Shown: one piece after another, positions 17,106-26,713 of the stretch
Layout of the letters: each line of letters starts with the position of its first letter
Position numbering within the stretch: position 1 is the first letter of the stretch
NCBI GenBank assembly: GCA_026552975.1
Contig: JAPMTR010000066.1
Coordinates: 26,300-90,299, forward strand
Reading direction: 5' to 3'
Length of the DNA stretch: 64,000 nucleotides
Source: Candidatus Methanoperedens sp.
GTDB taxonomy: Archaea > Halobacteriota > Methanosarcinia > Methanosarcinales > Methanoperedenaceae
The notes under the pieces: generated by a model
The model's input: only the letters and a program-made list of their open reading frames with translations
Databases searched by the model: none
What the model was told of the DNA's origin: nothing
Translations under genes and position numbers: made by a program

Positions 17106-19322
17106 TCAAGACACAGTAGGGATAGTGATATCGATCGCCCCATCACTTTCATTGAGAGTTGATGGTATGTATGAACCCGACTGCGTTCCAATGTTGATTT
17201 GCTTGGCAGGGTTAATTATTATTTTCTTCTGGTAAGCCGTTTTACTAAAATTGGCCGATGCATTACCATCGCTTGCATTTTTGGCATTATCCCTGTTCGT
17301 GACAGTTCCATAGGCCGGGGTCAGGAAATCAAAGACATACGTAAACAGGGAAGATGTAGATGCTGTATGGTTTATCCATATTGTACTCGCATTGCCTGAG
17401 AGTTTCACTGTGCGGGTGCTGATCGTATGGGATGAATTAGGTTTAAAGTAGCTGGAATTGAAAGACTGAATGCCTTTTTCAACAGTGTCATTGAAATACC
17501 CATCGATATATACTTCTACACGGTTAAATTCAGGATTGTCAGGGTCAGTCCATGTCCAGTTGATATACAATGGCATATATGTTGCATTTGTAAGATTGGT
17601 AACACTTGATGGAGGTGTTAGATCTTGAATTGGCACTTCATCAGGTATTGTAACGAACATATATTCTGTACTATTTATGCTATTTTCACCCGGACGGCTG
17701 CTGTTTATTATGAAATAATATGCTGTTCCTGGTGAAAGACCGGTCAAAGAAACATTGTGGGATGAATTGACAATATTAGAACAAGAAGTAGAGATATAAG
17801 ATCCAGGATATTTGCCATAATTCACGCAGCCAGAACTGTTCACTTTAGTCGATGTAACATTATAATTAAAAATATTCCCGGTTTTTGCTGTGATAGTGAT
17901 ATTATTTACCGCATCCCATATGATCGAAGCAGTACTATTTGTAATGAAGTCGGCTTTGATCCCTGTTATGGTAAGTCCTGAAGCGTTTCTTGAAGAATTA
18001 AGTTCTGTACTTGCGACCCCTGAAACAGTTGTGTTACTGTAATTAGATAAATTTCCATCGCTGGTATCAAAATATATGATCTTGTCGTTTACCTGAGTTC
18101 CAAGTCCATCTTTTAAAGTAGCATTGATAGTATAATTCGGTCCAGATCCTGAATAAGAAAGTGCAAGTGAATATCCCTGCGACGATGATGGAAATGCGAA
18201 TGTGGTAATATTTTTGGGGGAGATCGCTCCAATACTCGCATCAATATAATAAAATCCTGCTTCACCAGTCTTTAGAACTACGCTTGCTCTTCCATCTGTT
18301 CCGGTCATAGCAGAATCCTGAAGTAATTGTGCGGTTACATTAGCATTTGCCGGTTTTCTGGAATAGTTCTTGGTAAAACTCACGATCACATTTGGCACAG
18401 GGTTGTTGTACCTATCCTGAACTTCAGCTACAAGAGTTGTAAAACCATCCACAGGCAGATAGGTATTATCGGGTGTGATCTTAACTATCCTGTAAGGAGG
18501 TGCATGTTGCGGAGAAGACCCTGATGATATTGAGATATACTCTTCCCCCATCTTGATGACCGAAGTGTTAATAAAAGCGATAACTATTCCTGTACTATCA
18601 TTAACTAATTTCACATCGCCTCCTTCTCTTAAAATGGTATCATTCCACCAGTTGACATATTCTGGCTTTGTGTGCAATATAAGCCAAACATTCTTTCCGA
18701 GTACAGAATTCTTCTGTTGTGACGTTGGATAGATATTCACGGTTCGCATCTCTATCCCGTTCGTTTTTTCATGACCAAGCGGCTTTACGCTTAGAAGGTA
18801 GATATTCCCGTTAGCAATAGCCGCCTGGGAACTTGTGGTGTAATTTGATCCATTCCGTCGTATCAATCCATGTTCGTAAATGAAAGAATTGTATAACTTT
18901 GTCCCCATGAGTCCATAGGTGATAGTGCTCGTGGTTAAATTTTTGATGCTTGTTTCATCCGTCATTCCTTCAGGGAACATTTCATTATATCGGACTTCTG
19001 CCCACGTATTTTCATTTATCTCCAGGGATGCAAAAGCGCTTTCTTTCGGGTTAACGACCAGAAATTTTGTAGAGTATTTAAAGCCCATATTGACTGGCAA
19101 AGATGTCGTAGTTCCACTCAGAACTGTGCTATCAATACCGGATTTTAATTCCCTGAAATCATTTGACATTTTTTGGATATGGTCAAGTTCCTCCTGGGTG
19201 TTCCAGACAGGAATAAAATTTATTTGAAAGGTAGTAAGCAGGGTCACTCCGATGGCGAGCATAAGTATTGCCCCTATGATCGGAGAAACTGCACTATCAT
19301 TTTTTTGAAACCTTTTATACAT
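17106..19322 (-). CDS. type IV pilin-like giant surface protein
   Basis: A 738-residue protein whose N-terminus MYKRFQKNDSAVSPIIGAILMLAIG is the class III signal of archaeal type IV pilins: a basic start, then the SAVSPIIGAIL hydrophobic helix. Normal pilins are 120-200 residues; this one continues with a Big_1-like domain (TGTDGRASVVLKTGEAGFYYID), a fibronectin-III-like segment (GLSPGTAYYFIINS) and a second one (PPSSVTNLTN...WTW), heavy in N-glycosylation sequons. Likely a filament tip or surface adhesin. The next gene starts about 36 bases after its stop. Confidence 0.8.
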   Translation of the reverse strand: MYKRFQKNDSAVSPIIGAILMLAIGVTLLTTFQINFIPVWNTQEELDHIQKMSNDFRELKSGIDSTVLSGTTTSLPVNMGFKYSTKFLVVNPKESAFASLEINENTWAEVRYNEMFPEGMTDETSIKNLTTSTITYGLMGTKLYNSFIYEHGLIRRNGSNYTTSSQAAIANGNIYLLSVKPLGHEKTNGIEMRTVNIYPTSQQKNSVLGKNVWLILHTKPEYVNWWNDTILREGGDVKLVNDSTGIVIAFINTSVIKMGEEYISISSGSSPQHAPPYRIVKITPDNTYLPVDGFTTLVAEVQDRYNNPVPNVIVSFTKNYSRKPANANVTAQLLQDSAMTGTDGRASVVLKTGEAGFYYIDASIGAISPKNITTFAFPSSSQGYSLALSYSGSGPNYTINATLKDGLGTQVNDKIIYFDTSDGNLSNYSNTTVSGVASTELNSSRNASGLTITGIKADFITNSTASIIWDAVNNITITAKTGNIFNYNVTSTKVNSSGCVNYGKYPGSYISTSCSNIVNSSHNVSLTGLSPGTAYYFIINSSRPGENSINSTEYMFVTIPDEVPIQDLTPPSSVTNLTNATYMPLYINWTWTDPDNPEFNRVEVYIDGYFNDTVEKGIQSFNSSYFKPNSSHTISTRTVKLSGNASTIWINHTASTSSLFTYVFDFLTPAYGTVTNRDNAKNASDGNASANFSKTAYQKKIIINPAKQINIGTQSGSYIPSTLNESDGAIDITIPTVS

Positions 19323-19439
19323 GCGTTACTCTCTTCAATATCCTAATCTGAAACGTATTATTATTATCATAATAAGTACGTTCATAGATAAAAAAACTAT
19401 CGTTGAATTCTCTATTATTATGGAAGCATAGAAAGAAGT

Positions 19440-19970
19440 CTAATGTAAACTTCTGCGGACATATTTTCGAACAAGCTTTAGCATCGCCCCACATTCAGGA
19501 TATTCCACCTCGACCTGGTCGATCATAGAAATAAAAACATTTACAGGAAGTTCGCGGTTCGTATTAAAATATGCGATACATGGCTTTCCATCCTGGGTAT
19601 GAAATGACCTGAGTTCCTCCCTACCAAGAATCTCAATCTTATCCCTGACATCAGGTGGTGAATCAACATCATATTTAACGATCCCGCCACAGATCGTTCC
19701 AAGTCCATGAAGAATATAATAGCTATTCCTGAAATCCTCATTAAAAGGAGCATACTTGGGCGCCATATCAGGATCGATATATGGAATGAGGTCTTCACGA
19801 ATTGAGTTGGTGATGTTTTTTATCACACCCACGATAAAACCGTCATCTATTGATATTTTTATGAATCTGCCAATGCGCTCTTTTTTGGAGTCTGGCGGGA
19901 TTTTGGCGATATATGTATTGGCGTCGTCAACGCGAATTATATCTCCTAAGACATCTAATTTTTTTTCCAT
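19440..19970 (-). CDS. HAS-barrel-like protein
   Basis: A 176-residue protein. The N-terminal 60 residues (LGDIIRVDDANTYIAKIP, IGRFIKISIDDGFIVGVIKNI) resemble the HAS barrel found at the N-terminus of HerA and in F/V-ATPases. The middle has a conserved GLGTICGGIVKYDVDSPPD stretch. No ATPase motif exists. In archaea such stand-alone proteins travel with herA/nurA; here nurA-rad50-mre11 lies on the same strand, but the multicopper oxidase gene is in between and HerA is absent. Start supported by AGGTGA. Confidence 0.6.
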   Translation of the reverse strand: MEKKLDVLGDIIRVDDANTYIAKIPPDSKKERIGRFIKISIDDGFIVGVIKNITNSIREDLIPYIDPDMAPKYAPFNEDFRNSYYILHGLGTICGGIVKYDVDSPPDVRDKIEILGREELRSFHTQDGKPCIAYFNTNRELPVNVFISMIDQVEVEYPECGAMLKLVRKYVRRSLH

Positions 19971-20087
19971 AAGGTCACTTGTTCACCTATTGGATGTATT
20001 TCAACTTAATAATAGAGGTTATGCAATAAGATAATTTTAAGAAAAAAAGAATTCGGGGAGATTATCCCCGAATAAAGTCTTGTTTCA

Positions 20088-23000
20088 CTAGTTTGTCACA
20101 ACAACATTTGATGCCGCAGAAGGCCCAGATACCTTAGTTATTGTTGGATATCCGACCGCTGGAGGCGCGTATGTCTGTGTGTAACCTACTACATTGTTGG
20201 CTATTACTCTGAAGTAGAAGGTCGTTCTTCTTGGCAGGCTGGGTGTGGTGTATGATACTGTACCTTTAGTCGGTCCAGTAGATGATAACACCGTTTGATA
20301 ATTTGTCCAGGGGCCACTGGCCGATGGAGCACTCTGGATAATCCAGCTTATTTCATTTGTGGAATTATCCGTCCACGTCAGGGTTATAACCTGGTTATTA
20401 TTGGGTCCAGTCCTGGTAGCCGTTCCAATGATCGGGTCTCTTGGTGTGAGTGCAACAATCATTGATCGCATCATGATATTCTCTTCATGACCGAGCAGAT
20501 GGCAATGCCAGACATATTCCCAGCCAAAGTTGACCATCGAGTTCGTGACAGGTGCCGGGAAACCATATGGATCCATAGCCTGCATCCCCGGTCCGTTGAT
20601 CGCTCCGAATTGAGCGGTCGTTCCGGTCGCTGCCGTTACATCCATTGGCCGAATGCTATTGGGTAGTTCAAATGGAACAACCGGTATGATCGGGCGCATG
20701 GCCACGATAATATCTTCCAGTGGGTTCATTCGAACTGTATCCTTCCAGCCCAGTTCATTAGCATCCGGTGCCCTGATAGCTCCGTCCCAGCCGACACGGT
20801 TTATCACCTGCACATTGAACATATGCCAGTGAATTGCATGGGTGTCAACTCCGTTATGGGTGATCTTCCATATCTGGGTTCCATCTTCCAGTGTTCCTAT
20901 TGCGACCGCTGCAACCGAGTTATTGAATAACTCTGTGGGCGGATTGATGTCAGCATAGGGTATGGTCGTCTGTACCAATGCAGACGTCATCGGGATCTCG
21001 ACTCCCAGCAGTGAATTCATACGTCCATATTCAGGGTCGAACAACTCCTGTATTGCTTTTGGCTGCAAATTCATGGTTATACTTGCCATATCTACTGTTG
21101 CAGATGCGCCTGATCCCCCACCACCTGAAATGGTGACTGTGGGAGCAGAGGTATAGCCGTATCCGGCATTCGTAAGGGTGAAACTAACCACAGGTCTTGT
21201 TGTCAGAACTGAATTAGCTGTTGCGCCTGTTCCTCCACCACCTGAAATGGTGACTGTGGGAGCAGAGTTATAGCCTGAACCTGGATTAGTAAGTGTCAGG
21301 CTGGCAACAGATACTGCTTTCAGAACTGAATTAGCTGTTGCGCCTGTTCCGCCGCCCCCTGAAATGGTGACTGTTGGAGCAATGGTATAGCCTGAGCCTG
21401 GATTAGTAAGTGTCAGGCCGGCAACAGCAACGCGTGTCAGAACTGCAGTAGCCGCAGCACCAGTTCCGCCCCCTCCTGAAAAGGTTACAGTAGGAACTGA
21501 TGTATAACCGGTTCCACCATTGGTAACAGTAATGGCTGTTACGCGGCGCTGACCATTTGTTTGTATTGTAGCTACAGCAATTGCACCAGACCCTCCACCT
21601 CCATTAAATATTACTTGTGGAGGAGTTGTGTATCCAGACCCTCCATTAGTAATGGTGACGCTGAGAACTGATCTGGGCGCTAATGTCGCTGTTGCAGTTG
21701 CTGTTGTTCCTGTTGCCGGAGCCGAGAGAGTGACAGTGGGAGCAGTGTTGTAGTTAGAACCTCCGTTCAAGAGGTTAAGACTTGCAACAGTCCCTGCCCC
21801 TGCTGCCAATGTTGCTGTCCCTGCAGCACCTGTGCCTCCTCCGCCAGATAATGAAACAGTTGGCGTAGTTGTATAACCAGACCCTCCAGTTAAAAGGTTA
21901 AGACCTGCAACAGTCCCTGCTCCTGCTGCCAATGTTGCTGTCCCTGCAGCACCTGTGCCTCCTCCTCCATTGAAAGTCACAATTGGCGAAACCGTATATC
22001 CAGCTCCTCCATTCGTCATTTTTAGATTTGCAAGCCCTCCATTCTGGAAGGTCATGTTCGTAGACTGGATCCTTGCATACGCATCTACTGGATAGTTCGC
22101 ACCGAAGGTAGCGTTGTATTCAGCCTGTGGCACAAGAGGCTTGCCCTGAGTCTGACTGTAGGCTACAGGCAATGCTGCTTTCAGTGCTGCCAGAAGAGTC
22201 GCATTTACATCATCGACTGGCGCGGTTCCTCCGGATCCTGAGACCTTGATCTGCATAATAGTACGGGTATTTGGGCCATAGCCTGGCAGGGTCGTTGGTG
22301 CTCCACCTGAGTCAGTCTGATCCATATCACCCGTATAGTAGTCATTTCTTGGGTCGTTTGCCGGAACAGGCGCTGAAGCATCATTGTAGAGAATAAGCGT
22401 TTTTCCAGCGAATTTTGAGAAATCGACAATTACGTCCGCTCTCTCTGCTGGTCCCAGGAATAATGCTTTTTCAAGTACGTTCAGGACAACGATATCTCTG
22501 CGATTGTAAACAAAGTTGATGGGCTGGTTCCTGATAACGGCAGGTGCAGGCAGGAATCCACCCTCAGTTCCGATCTGGATCATAGCCGGTCCTCTATATG
22601 TTGGATCCGGGACACCACCAGCGCGGTCATCAAACACAAACTGAAGTCCAGGTGTGTACCACCAATCCGGGAATGGAGTGAGCATGTTCTGGTTCGAATT
22701 AAAAGGAACCATATTGATATCACCGGCATTCTCATCAGACAAATTACCATCTACCCACATTGGGTTACTGGATTTAGCCTGGTACAATTGCAGGTTGAAG
22801 AACCTGTCATTAGCTGCATTCAATATACGCAGGCGATAAGCCTTTGGTTCCACAGTTATGTTCGGATAGGCGACCCCATTGACTAAAGGAGTGTCTGCGA
22901 ACGCTTCTGGTACTATAGATGGATTCGGGATACCGGGGATAACCGATGGCTCCCATGGCGCATTGACTGGATCATAGTACGGATTTGGCAACTGGCCATT

Positions 23001-25328
23001 TACAACAGGGAACACAGGCCAGAACCATGGGCCATAGTCCCATCTTCCCATTGGGTTTGCGCCAACCGTGGATTCTGGATTCTGGTTTGGCATGTAAACA
23101 TGTGGTAACCAGAGATTACTGAAACCGCCATAGTTGATCGAATCCCATGTGGGGTCCTGTGCTGCCAGCTGGTTGGGGCCTGGTACGAACGTCTTATCCT
23201 GTATGATCAGGGGAATTTCAGCACTGGGTATTGTTCCAGCTGTTACCAGGGCTTGTTCTACGGGGTCCTGTTCAAGGTAACCCGCGGCTTCTCCGGCGTA
23301 AACATTCAGGCGTGTAATGCCATAAGCGTGGTCATGATAGAACATCAAACGGGCGCTTTGCCCATTGGTATAGTAGAATGTCTGTGATCCTGCGCCTGGA
23401 TTATTCGATGCTCCCGGGGTTCCCGCAGAGACTGTTGCGCCTGTTGAATTGAACCACATGTCAGGGACATACGCTACACTGACGCCTTTGGGATAAGTTG
23501 TTGAATCACCTGCAGGTGTGATCCACTGATGCTGCGTTCCGTCACTAATCCAGGGTGTATCGCCGCCATGAAGGTGAAGAGTTGCGCGGTTCTGGGCGAA
23601 GTTCCCTATCAGGTTTGGGTTTGTCCCAAGGGATAGTTTCGTTACTGGGTCCCAGTTTATGTTATACATGCCTGCTCCCATGACTGTGGGATCTACTGGC
23701 AGGAAGAGATTGCCACCTGCATCAGGCAGAAGTTTGTTTGTGAACTTGATTCGTACCGGCCTGTCTTTCTGGGCGACAATTACTGGCCCGAGATATTTGA
23801 ACACATTATCAGCCGGATTTGGGGCATTGGTCTGCTTGTAACCTCGCAGTTTTGTTGGGGCAAGGTCGGAATGCAGTTTCTGCGTATAATCATTCAGTTC
23901 TATCTCATAATAATCTGTGTTTGGATATGTTGTTATATCAGGGATGGCGACGGGGAGATAGTTGCCGAGATTATTTGCGCCAGCAGCTGTCAGATCTGGC
24001 AGCGAATCAACGAATTTTCGGATGCCGCCGTAACCACTACCGCCATTTGTAACTGTTATAGCTGTGATTGGACCAGTTATGGTTGCTGTTGCAGTTGCTT
24101 GAATTCCAGAAGCTGGTGATTCAATTGTTACTCCAGGGGCAGAAGTATAACCGCTGCCTGAGTTAGTGATAAATAATCCAGTAACAGCGCCTGATACGGT
24201 TGCTGCAGCTGTTGCCCCAGTTCCTGTGCCAATGCCATCGGCTATGTTGACCAGAGGAACAGAAGAATAACCTGAACCACTGTTGGTGATTGTTATGCCT
24301 GTAATAGTTAATGTTGCCGTAGCAATGGCGTCAGTTGTAGCCCCACCACCAGTTATGGTGACTGTTGGGGCAGAAGTATATCCTGCGCCAGGCGTGTCAA
24401 CAGTTATGCTAGTAACTATACCGGCCGTAGTGTCTACTAAAGCTGTAGCCGTGGCGTCTGTTGTTGCTCCACCACCAATTATGGTAACTGTAGGAGTGGA
24501 AGTGTAACCAGAACCGCCGTTTGTAACTGGTATTGCATCAACAACACCAGTTGCTGTAGCTGTAGCTTGCGTTCCAGTCGTTGGTGTTATCGTGACAATG
24601 GGAGCAGTATAACCATTACCCGAGGCAGTAACTGCTATCGCTGAAACGATATCATAAGCTACGTTTGCTGTAGCAGTAGCTGTTATTCCTGCCGATGGGG
24701 ATGCAATTGTAACTAATGGGGTCGAAGTATAACCATTTCCTCCATTAGTAAGTGTGAGAGCTGTTACGGGGCCTGTTATGGTAGCTAAAGCTATAGCGCC
24801 CAAACCATCCATACCGGTGATTGCTACATTGGCAGATGTGTAACCTGAGCCGCCATTTGTCACCTTTACTGCTGTAACCACCCCAGCCTGTACTGTTGCT
24901 AATCCTGTGGCACCTGTACCGTCACCCGTAATTATGACATCAGGCGGCAATGGGCTGAGTGCGAAGTTGGGTGTCATTCCGAAATAATCAGGAACTAACA
25001 ATCCGCTTGGTCCAGGCATGAGCATTGGTGCGCTGACCGTTACACCGGCAGCAGCTGCTGTTTGTTGGAGATTCTTAGCTCCAGCCTTCCTCATGGCTTG
25101 AGTAGTACTCCTCATAGGCATGGGGTTTTGATGATTTATCTGATTTGGATTTGCATTCGTAATTGTATTAGCATTTGCAGCATTATTTCCTGCTCCAAAA
25201 CTAATATTTGATAAAACAGTTGCGATTAGAAACGTACCTACAAGTAAAATTCCTAAGAATTTTATTGTATTGATGTGTATTTTCTTATTATCAGGTGCAT
25301 TTTGCCCTGAGTTTGATTTTAAAGACAT
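20088..25328 (-). CDS. giant multicopper oxidase with two internal repeat blocks
   Basis: A 1,746-residue exported protein; multicopper oxidases are usually 450-700. Residues about 25-45 form a signal anchor. Repeat block 1 spans 129-435, the oxidase begins at GGIRKFVDSLPDL, repeat block 2 spans 1102-1416, the last cupredoxin domain follows, and a fibronectin-III-like domain ends it (1633-1733). All four copper motifs are intact: HLHG (585-588), YHDHA (664-668), HAIHWH (1497-1502) and HCHLLGHEENIM (1608-1619), including the type 1 Cys and axial Met. Start ATG at 25328 has GGAGTG 5 bases upstream. Substrate unknown: metal ions, phenols or an extracellular electron-transfer role are possible. 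Confidence 0.92.
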   Translation of the reverse strand: MSLKSNSGQNAPDNKKIHINTIKFLGILLVGTFLIATVLSNISFGAGNNAANANTITNANPNQINHQNPMPMRSTTQAMRKAGAKNLQQTAAAAGVTVSAPMLMPGPSGLLVPDYFGMTPNFALSPLPPDVIITGDGTGATGLATVQAGVVTAVKVTNGGSGYTSANVAITGMDGLGAIALATITGPVTALTLTNGGNGYTSTPLVTIASPSAGITATATANVAYDIVSAIAVTASGNGYTAPIVTITPTTGTQATATATGVVDAIPVTNGGSGYTSTPTVTIIGGGATTDATATALVDTTAGIVTSITVDTPGAGYTSAPTVTITGGGATTDAIATATLTITGITITNSGSGYSSVPLVNIADGIGTGTGATAAATVSGAVTGLFITNSGSGYTSAPGVTIESPASGIQATATATITGPITAITVTNGGSGYGGIRKFVDSLPDLTAAGANNLGNYLPVAIPDITTYPNTDYYEIELNDYTQKLHSDLAPTKLRGYKQTNAPNPADNVFKYLGPVIVAQKDRPVRIKFTNKLLPDAGGNLFLPVDPTVMGAGMYNINWDPVTKLSLGTNPNLIGNFAQNRATLHLHGGDTPWISDGTQHQWITPAGDSTTYPKGVSVAYVPDMWFNSTGATVSAGTPGASNNPGAGSQTFYYTNGQSARLMFYHDHAYGITRLNVYAGEAAGYLEQDPVEQALVTAGTIPSAEIPLIIQDKTFVPGPNQLAAQDPTWDSINYGGFSNLWLPHVYMPNQNPESTVGANPMGRWDYGPWFWPVFPVVNGQLPNPYYDPVNAPWEPSVIPGIPNPSIVPEAFADTPLVNGVAYPNITVEPKAYRLRILNAANDRFFNLQLYQAKSSNPMWVDGNLSDENAGDINMVPFNSNQNMLTPFPDWWYTPGLQFVFDDRAGGVPDPTYRGPAMIQIGTEGGFLPAPAVIRNQPINFVYNRRDIVVLNVLEKALFLGPAERADVIVDFSKFAGKTLILYNDASAPVPANDPRNDYYTGDMDQTDSGGAPTTLPGYGPNTRTIMQIKVSGSGGTAPVDDVNATLLAALKAALPVAYSQTQGKPLVPQAEYNATFGANYPVDAYARIQSTNMTFQNGGLANLKMTNGGAGYTVSPIVTFNGGGGTGAAGTATLAAGAGTVAGLNLLTGGSGYTTTPTVSLSGGGGTGAAGTATLAAGAGTVASLNLLNGGSNYNTAPTVTLSAPATGTTATATATLAPRSVLSVTITNGGSGYTTPPQVIFNGGGGSGAIAVATIQTNGQRRVTAITVTNGGTGYTSVPTVTFSGGGGTGAAATAVLTRVAVAGLTLTNPGSGYTIAPTVTISGGGGTGATANSVLKAVSVASLTLTNPGSGYNSAPTVTISGGGGTGATANSVLTTRPVVSFTLTNAGYGYTSAPTVTISGGGGSGASATVDMASITMNLQPKAIQELFDPEYGRMNSLLGVEIPMTSALVQTTIPYADINPPTELFNNSVAAVAIGTLEDGTQIWKITHNGVDTHAIHWHMFNVQVINRVGWDGAIRAPDANELGWKDTVRMNPLEDIIVAMRPIIPVVPFELPNSIRPMDVTAATGTTAQFGAINGPGMQAMDPYGFPAPVTNSMVNFGWEYVWHCHLLGHEENIMMRSMIVALTPRDPIIGTATRTGPNNNQVITLTWTDNSTNEISWIIQSAPSASGPWTNYQTVLSSTGPTKGTVSYTTPSLPRRTTFYFRVIANNVVGYTQTYAPPAVGYPTITKVSGPSAASNVVVTN
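21081..22025 (-). repeat. repeat block 2 of the multicopper oxidase (8 units)
   Basis: Eight in-frame units of about 39-41 residues (roughly 117-123 bases). Consensus of a unit: hydrophobic strand, TNGGSGYTSAPTVTISGGGG, then TGATA-rich strand. Neighbouring units share long identical DNA (around 21224-21310 against 21330-21420, and 21798-21842 against 21925-21970), which shows recent unit duplication. The block splits the oxidase between its second and last cupredoxin domains. Confidence 0.9.
24024..24944 (-). repeat. repeat block 1 of the multicopper oxidase (about 8 units)
   Basis: About eight units of the same type, more divergent than in block 2. The GY motif appears as GGSGYTSAN, GGNGYTSTP, SGNGYTAP, GGSGYTSTP, PGAGYTSAP, SGSGYSSVP, SGSGYTSAP and GGSGYGGIR. 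The last unit runs straight into the conserved start of the oxidase domain. Each unit is probably two beta strands with a Gly/Tyr turn. Confidence 0.88.
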
Positions 25329-25367
25329 TTTCACTCCATTAACTTTTCTGTATTCTTGAATCGATAC

Positions 25368-25398
25368 AATTAATATTATAAAAAATATAATATTAATT
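25368..25398. promoter_or_regulatory. perfect AT-only inverted repeat upstream of the multicopper oxidase
   Basis: AATTAATATTATA (25368-25380) and its exact complement (25386-25398) flank a loop of five A. The element lies 40-70 bases before the oxidase start. Two TATA-like stretches (about 25484-25512) lie further upstream, so it would fall in the promoter-proximal leader. It may be an operator or only part of an AT-rich promoter. Confidence 0.4.
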
Positions 25399-25567
25399 AA
25401 TACTCACCCTAATTTCATGTTCGTTTTTTCATAATATCATATATCACTCCTGATAATTATGTTAGTATTTATACGAATTACCCCTATATAAATCCACCTA
25501 TATATAAAATTTTTAATAATAATTAGTATCATCATAATGAATAGTTAAAGACGATTATATAATATTC

Positions 25568-26713
25568 TCAATGTATCCTTTTATGGAAATCCTTGGAGCT
25601 CTTATTAATTTTTATTCCATTGATCCTGCAGAAATTCTCAAGCATACCGTAAAAAAGTCCATGTTCATTCGTCCTGATCACGGCGACATCATGCGCCCGC
25701 ATCAATATATCAGGATAATTACCGCGAATGACACACTGTGCCCTTATTATATCTGCAATTTTGTCAAGCGATCCTTCCCTGTGAACCCATGCGGGAAATT
25801 CAACGCGTGCGGGAAGACCATTACTCAGCATCATGTAACAAAATGCTATCTCGTTATTGAATCTGCCGTAATTGTCAAGAACCGATCTTGCTTCATCGCC
25901 GCGCCTGTCATCACGGTCGCAGAGGAATGCCGCTGTACGCTCACCCCATAGCATATTTGAAAAAAGATGTGTGTCTGATAATTTACTTTTTTTCAGTCCA
26001 AAAAGAAAATGCATCATCAATGTAATGTCCCTGGGCATGGTCGTATCAATGAAACCGATCACGGGATTTCGGGTTTTTTCACTGGACTCAAGAAGTTTTG
26101 TGATCGCCTTTATATATATCTCCCGGATGTTCTTGTTAAGAACATTTATATGTGACAGTATCAGGGCGCCATCAAGCATTACGAAAATACTTTTATGTTC
26201 GTTCATTAAACGGATGCTTCCTTCGCATTCCATCGAAAAACGGCACGCATCAATATATTCGGTGCCAAAAGCATACACGCTTGCTGCCTCAAATTCATCC
26301 GGCGTTATTATAATAACGTCTGTATCCTGGCTGTAATCCCGGTCACTTGTATGCCTGTTAAATATTCTGGATATTTGAATGACCGCAAGCGGTATCTCAT
26401 AATTCTTGTCAGAATATATCTGGCTTCCATCAACTGCTCCTACAGGGATGCCTGACAGGACTGAATCAACCCACTTCATTGATTCCAGGCGGTTTTTCCA
26501 GTTAAAAGGGAATGTGTGGATGAGCTTTCCAGGTTCGAGGAATTTTGCACCGCTATAGGGTGGAAGTTTTTCATTCCGGGCTGGATCGAGTATTTTCATT
26601 TTATCAAGCTGTTCCCTGTATTCATGGGTCAGTTCCGAGCGCTCAACATCATAAGATCTTATCGCAGAAAGCTTCTCATCGAATTGAAGTGAGATGTTTT
26701 TTAAGTTAAGCAC
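25568..26713 (-). CDS. nurA: NurA-domain nuclease
   Basis: A 381-residue protein with NurA features: the PVGAVDGSQIY motif near residue 93 (catalytic Asp), a second acidic site in FVMLDGALIL, FIDTTMPRD, and the C-terminal YPDILMRAHDVAVI segment. NurA is a 5'-3' nuclease that works with HerA, Mre11 and Rad50 in processing broken DNA ends. Its start overlaps the end of rad50 by 13 bases, so it is the third gene of mre11-rad50-nurA. Confidence 0.88.
   Translation of the reverse strand: MLNLKNISLQFDEKLSAIRSYDVERSELTHEYREQLDKMKILDPARNEKLPPYSGAKFLEPGKLIHTFPFNWKNRLESMKWVDSVLSGIPVGAVDGSQIYSDKNYEIPLAVIQISRIFNRHTSDRDYSQDTDVIIITPDEFEAASVYAFGTEYIDACRFSMECEGSIRLMNEHKSIFVMLDGALILSHINVLNKNIREIYIKAITKLLESSEKTRNPVIGFIDTTMPRDITLMMHFLFGLKKSKLSDTHLFSNMLWGERTAAFLCDRDDRRGDEARSVLDNYGRFNNEIAFCYMMLSNGLPARVEFPAWVHREGSLDKIADIIRAQCVIRGNYPDILMRAHDVAVIRTNEHGLFYGMLENFCRINGIKINKSSKDFHKRIH

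Noticed and set aside
21081..24944. Regularly spaced repeats that could suggest a CRISPR array
   Set aside because: Units are in frame, about 105-125 bases, differ mainly at third positions and encode a periodic protein pattern inside the multicopper oxidase; there are no unique spacers and no cas genes.
25571..26336. Plus-strand open frames opposite nurA
   Set aside because: They are antisense to a well-supported nuclease gene with conserved motifs and have no recognisable product.
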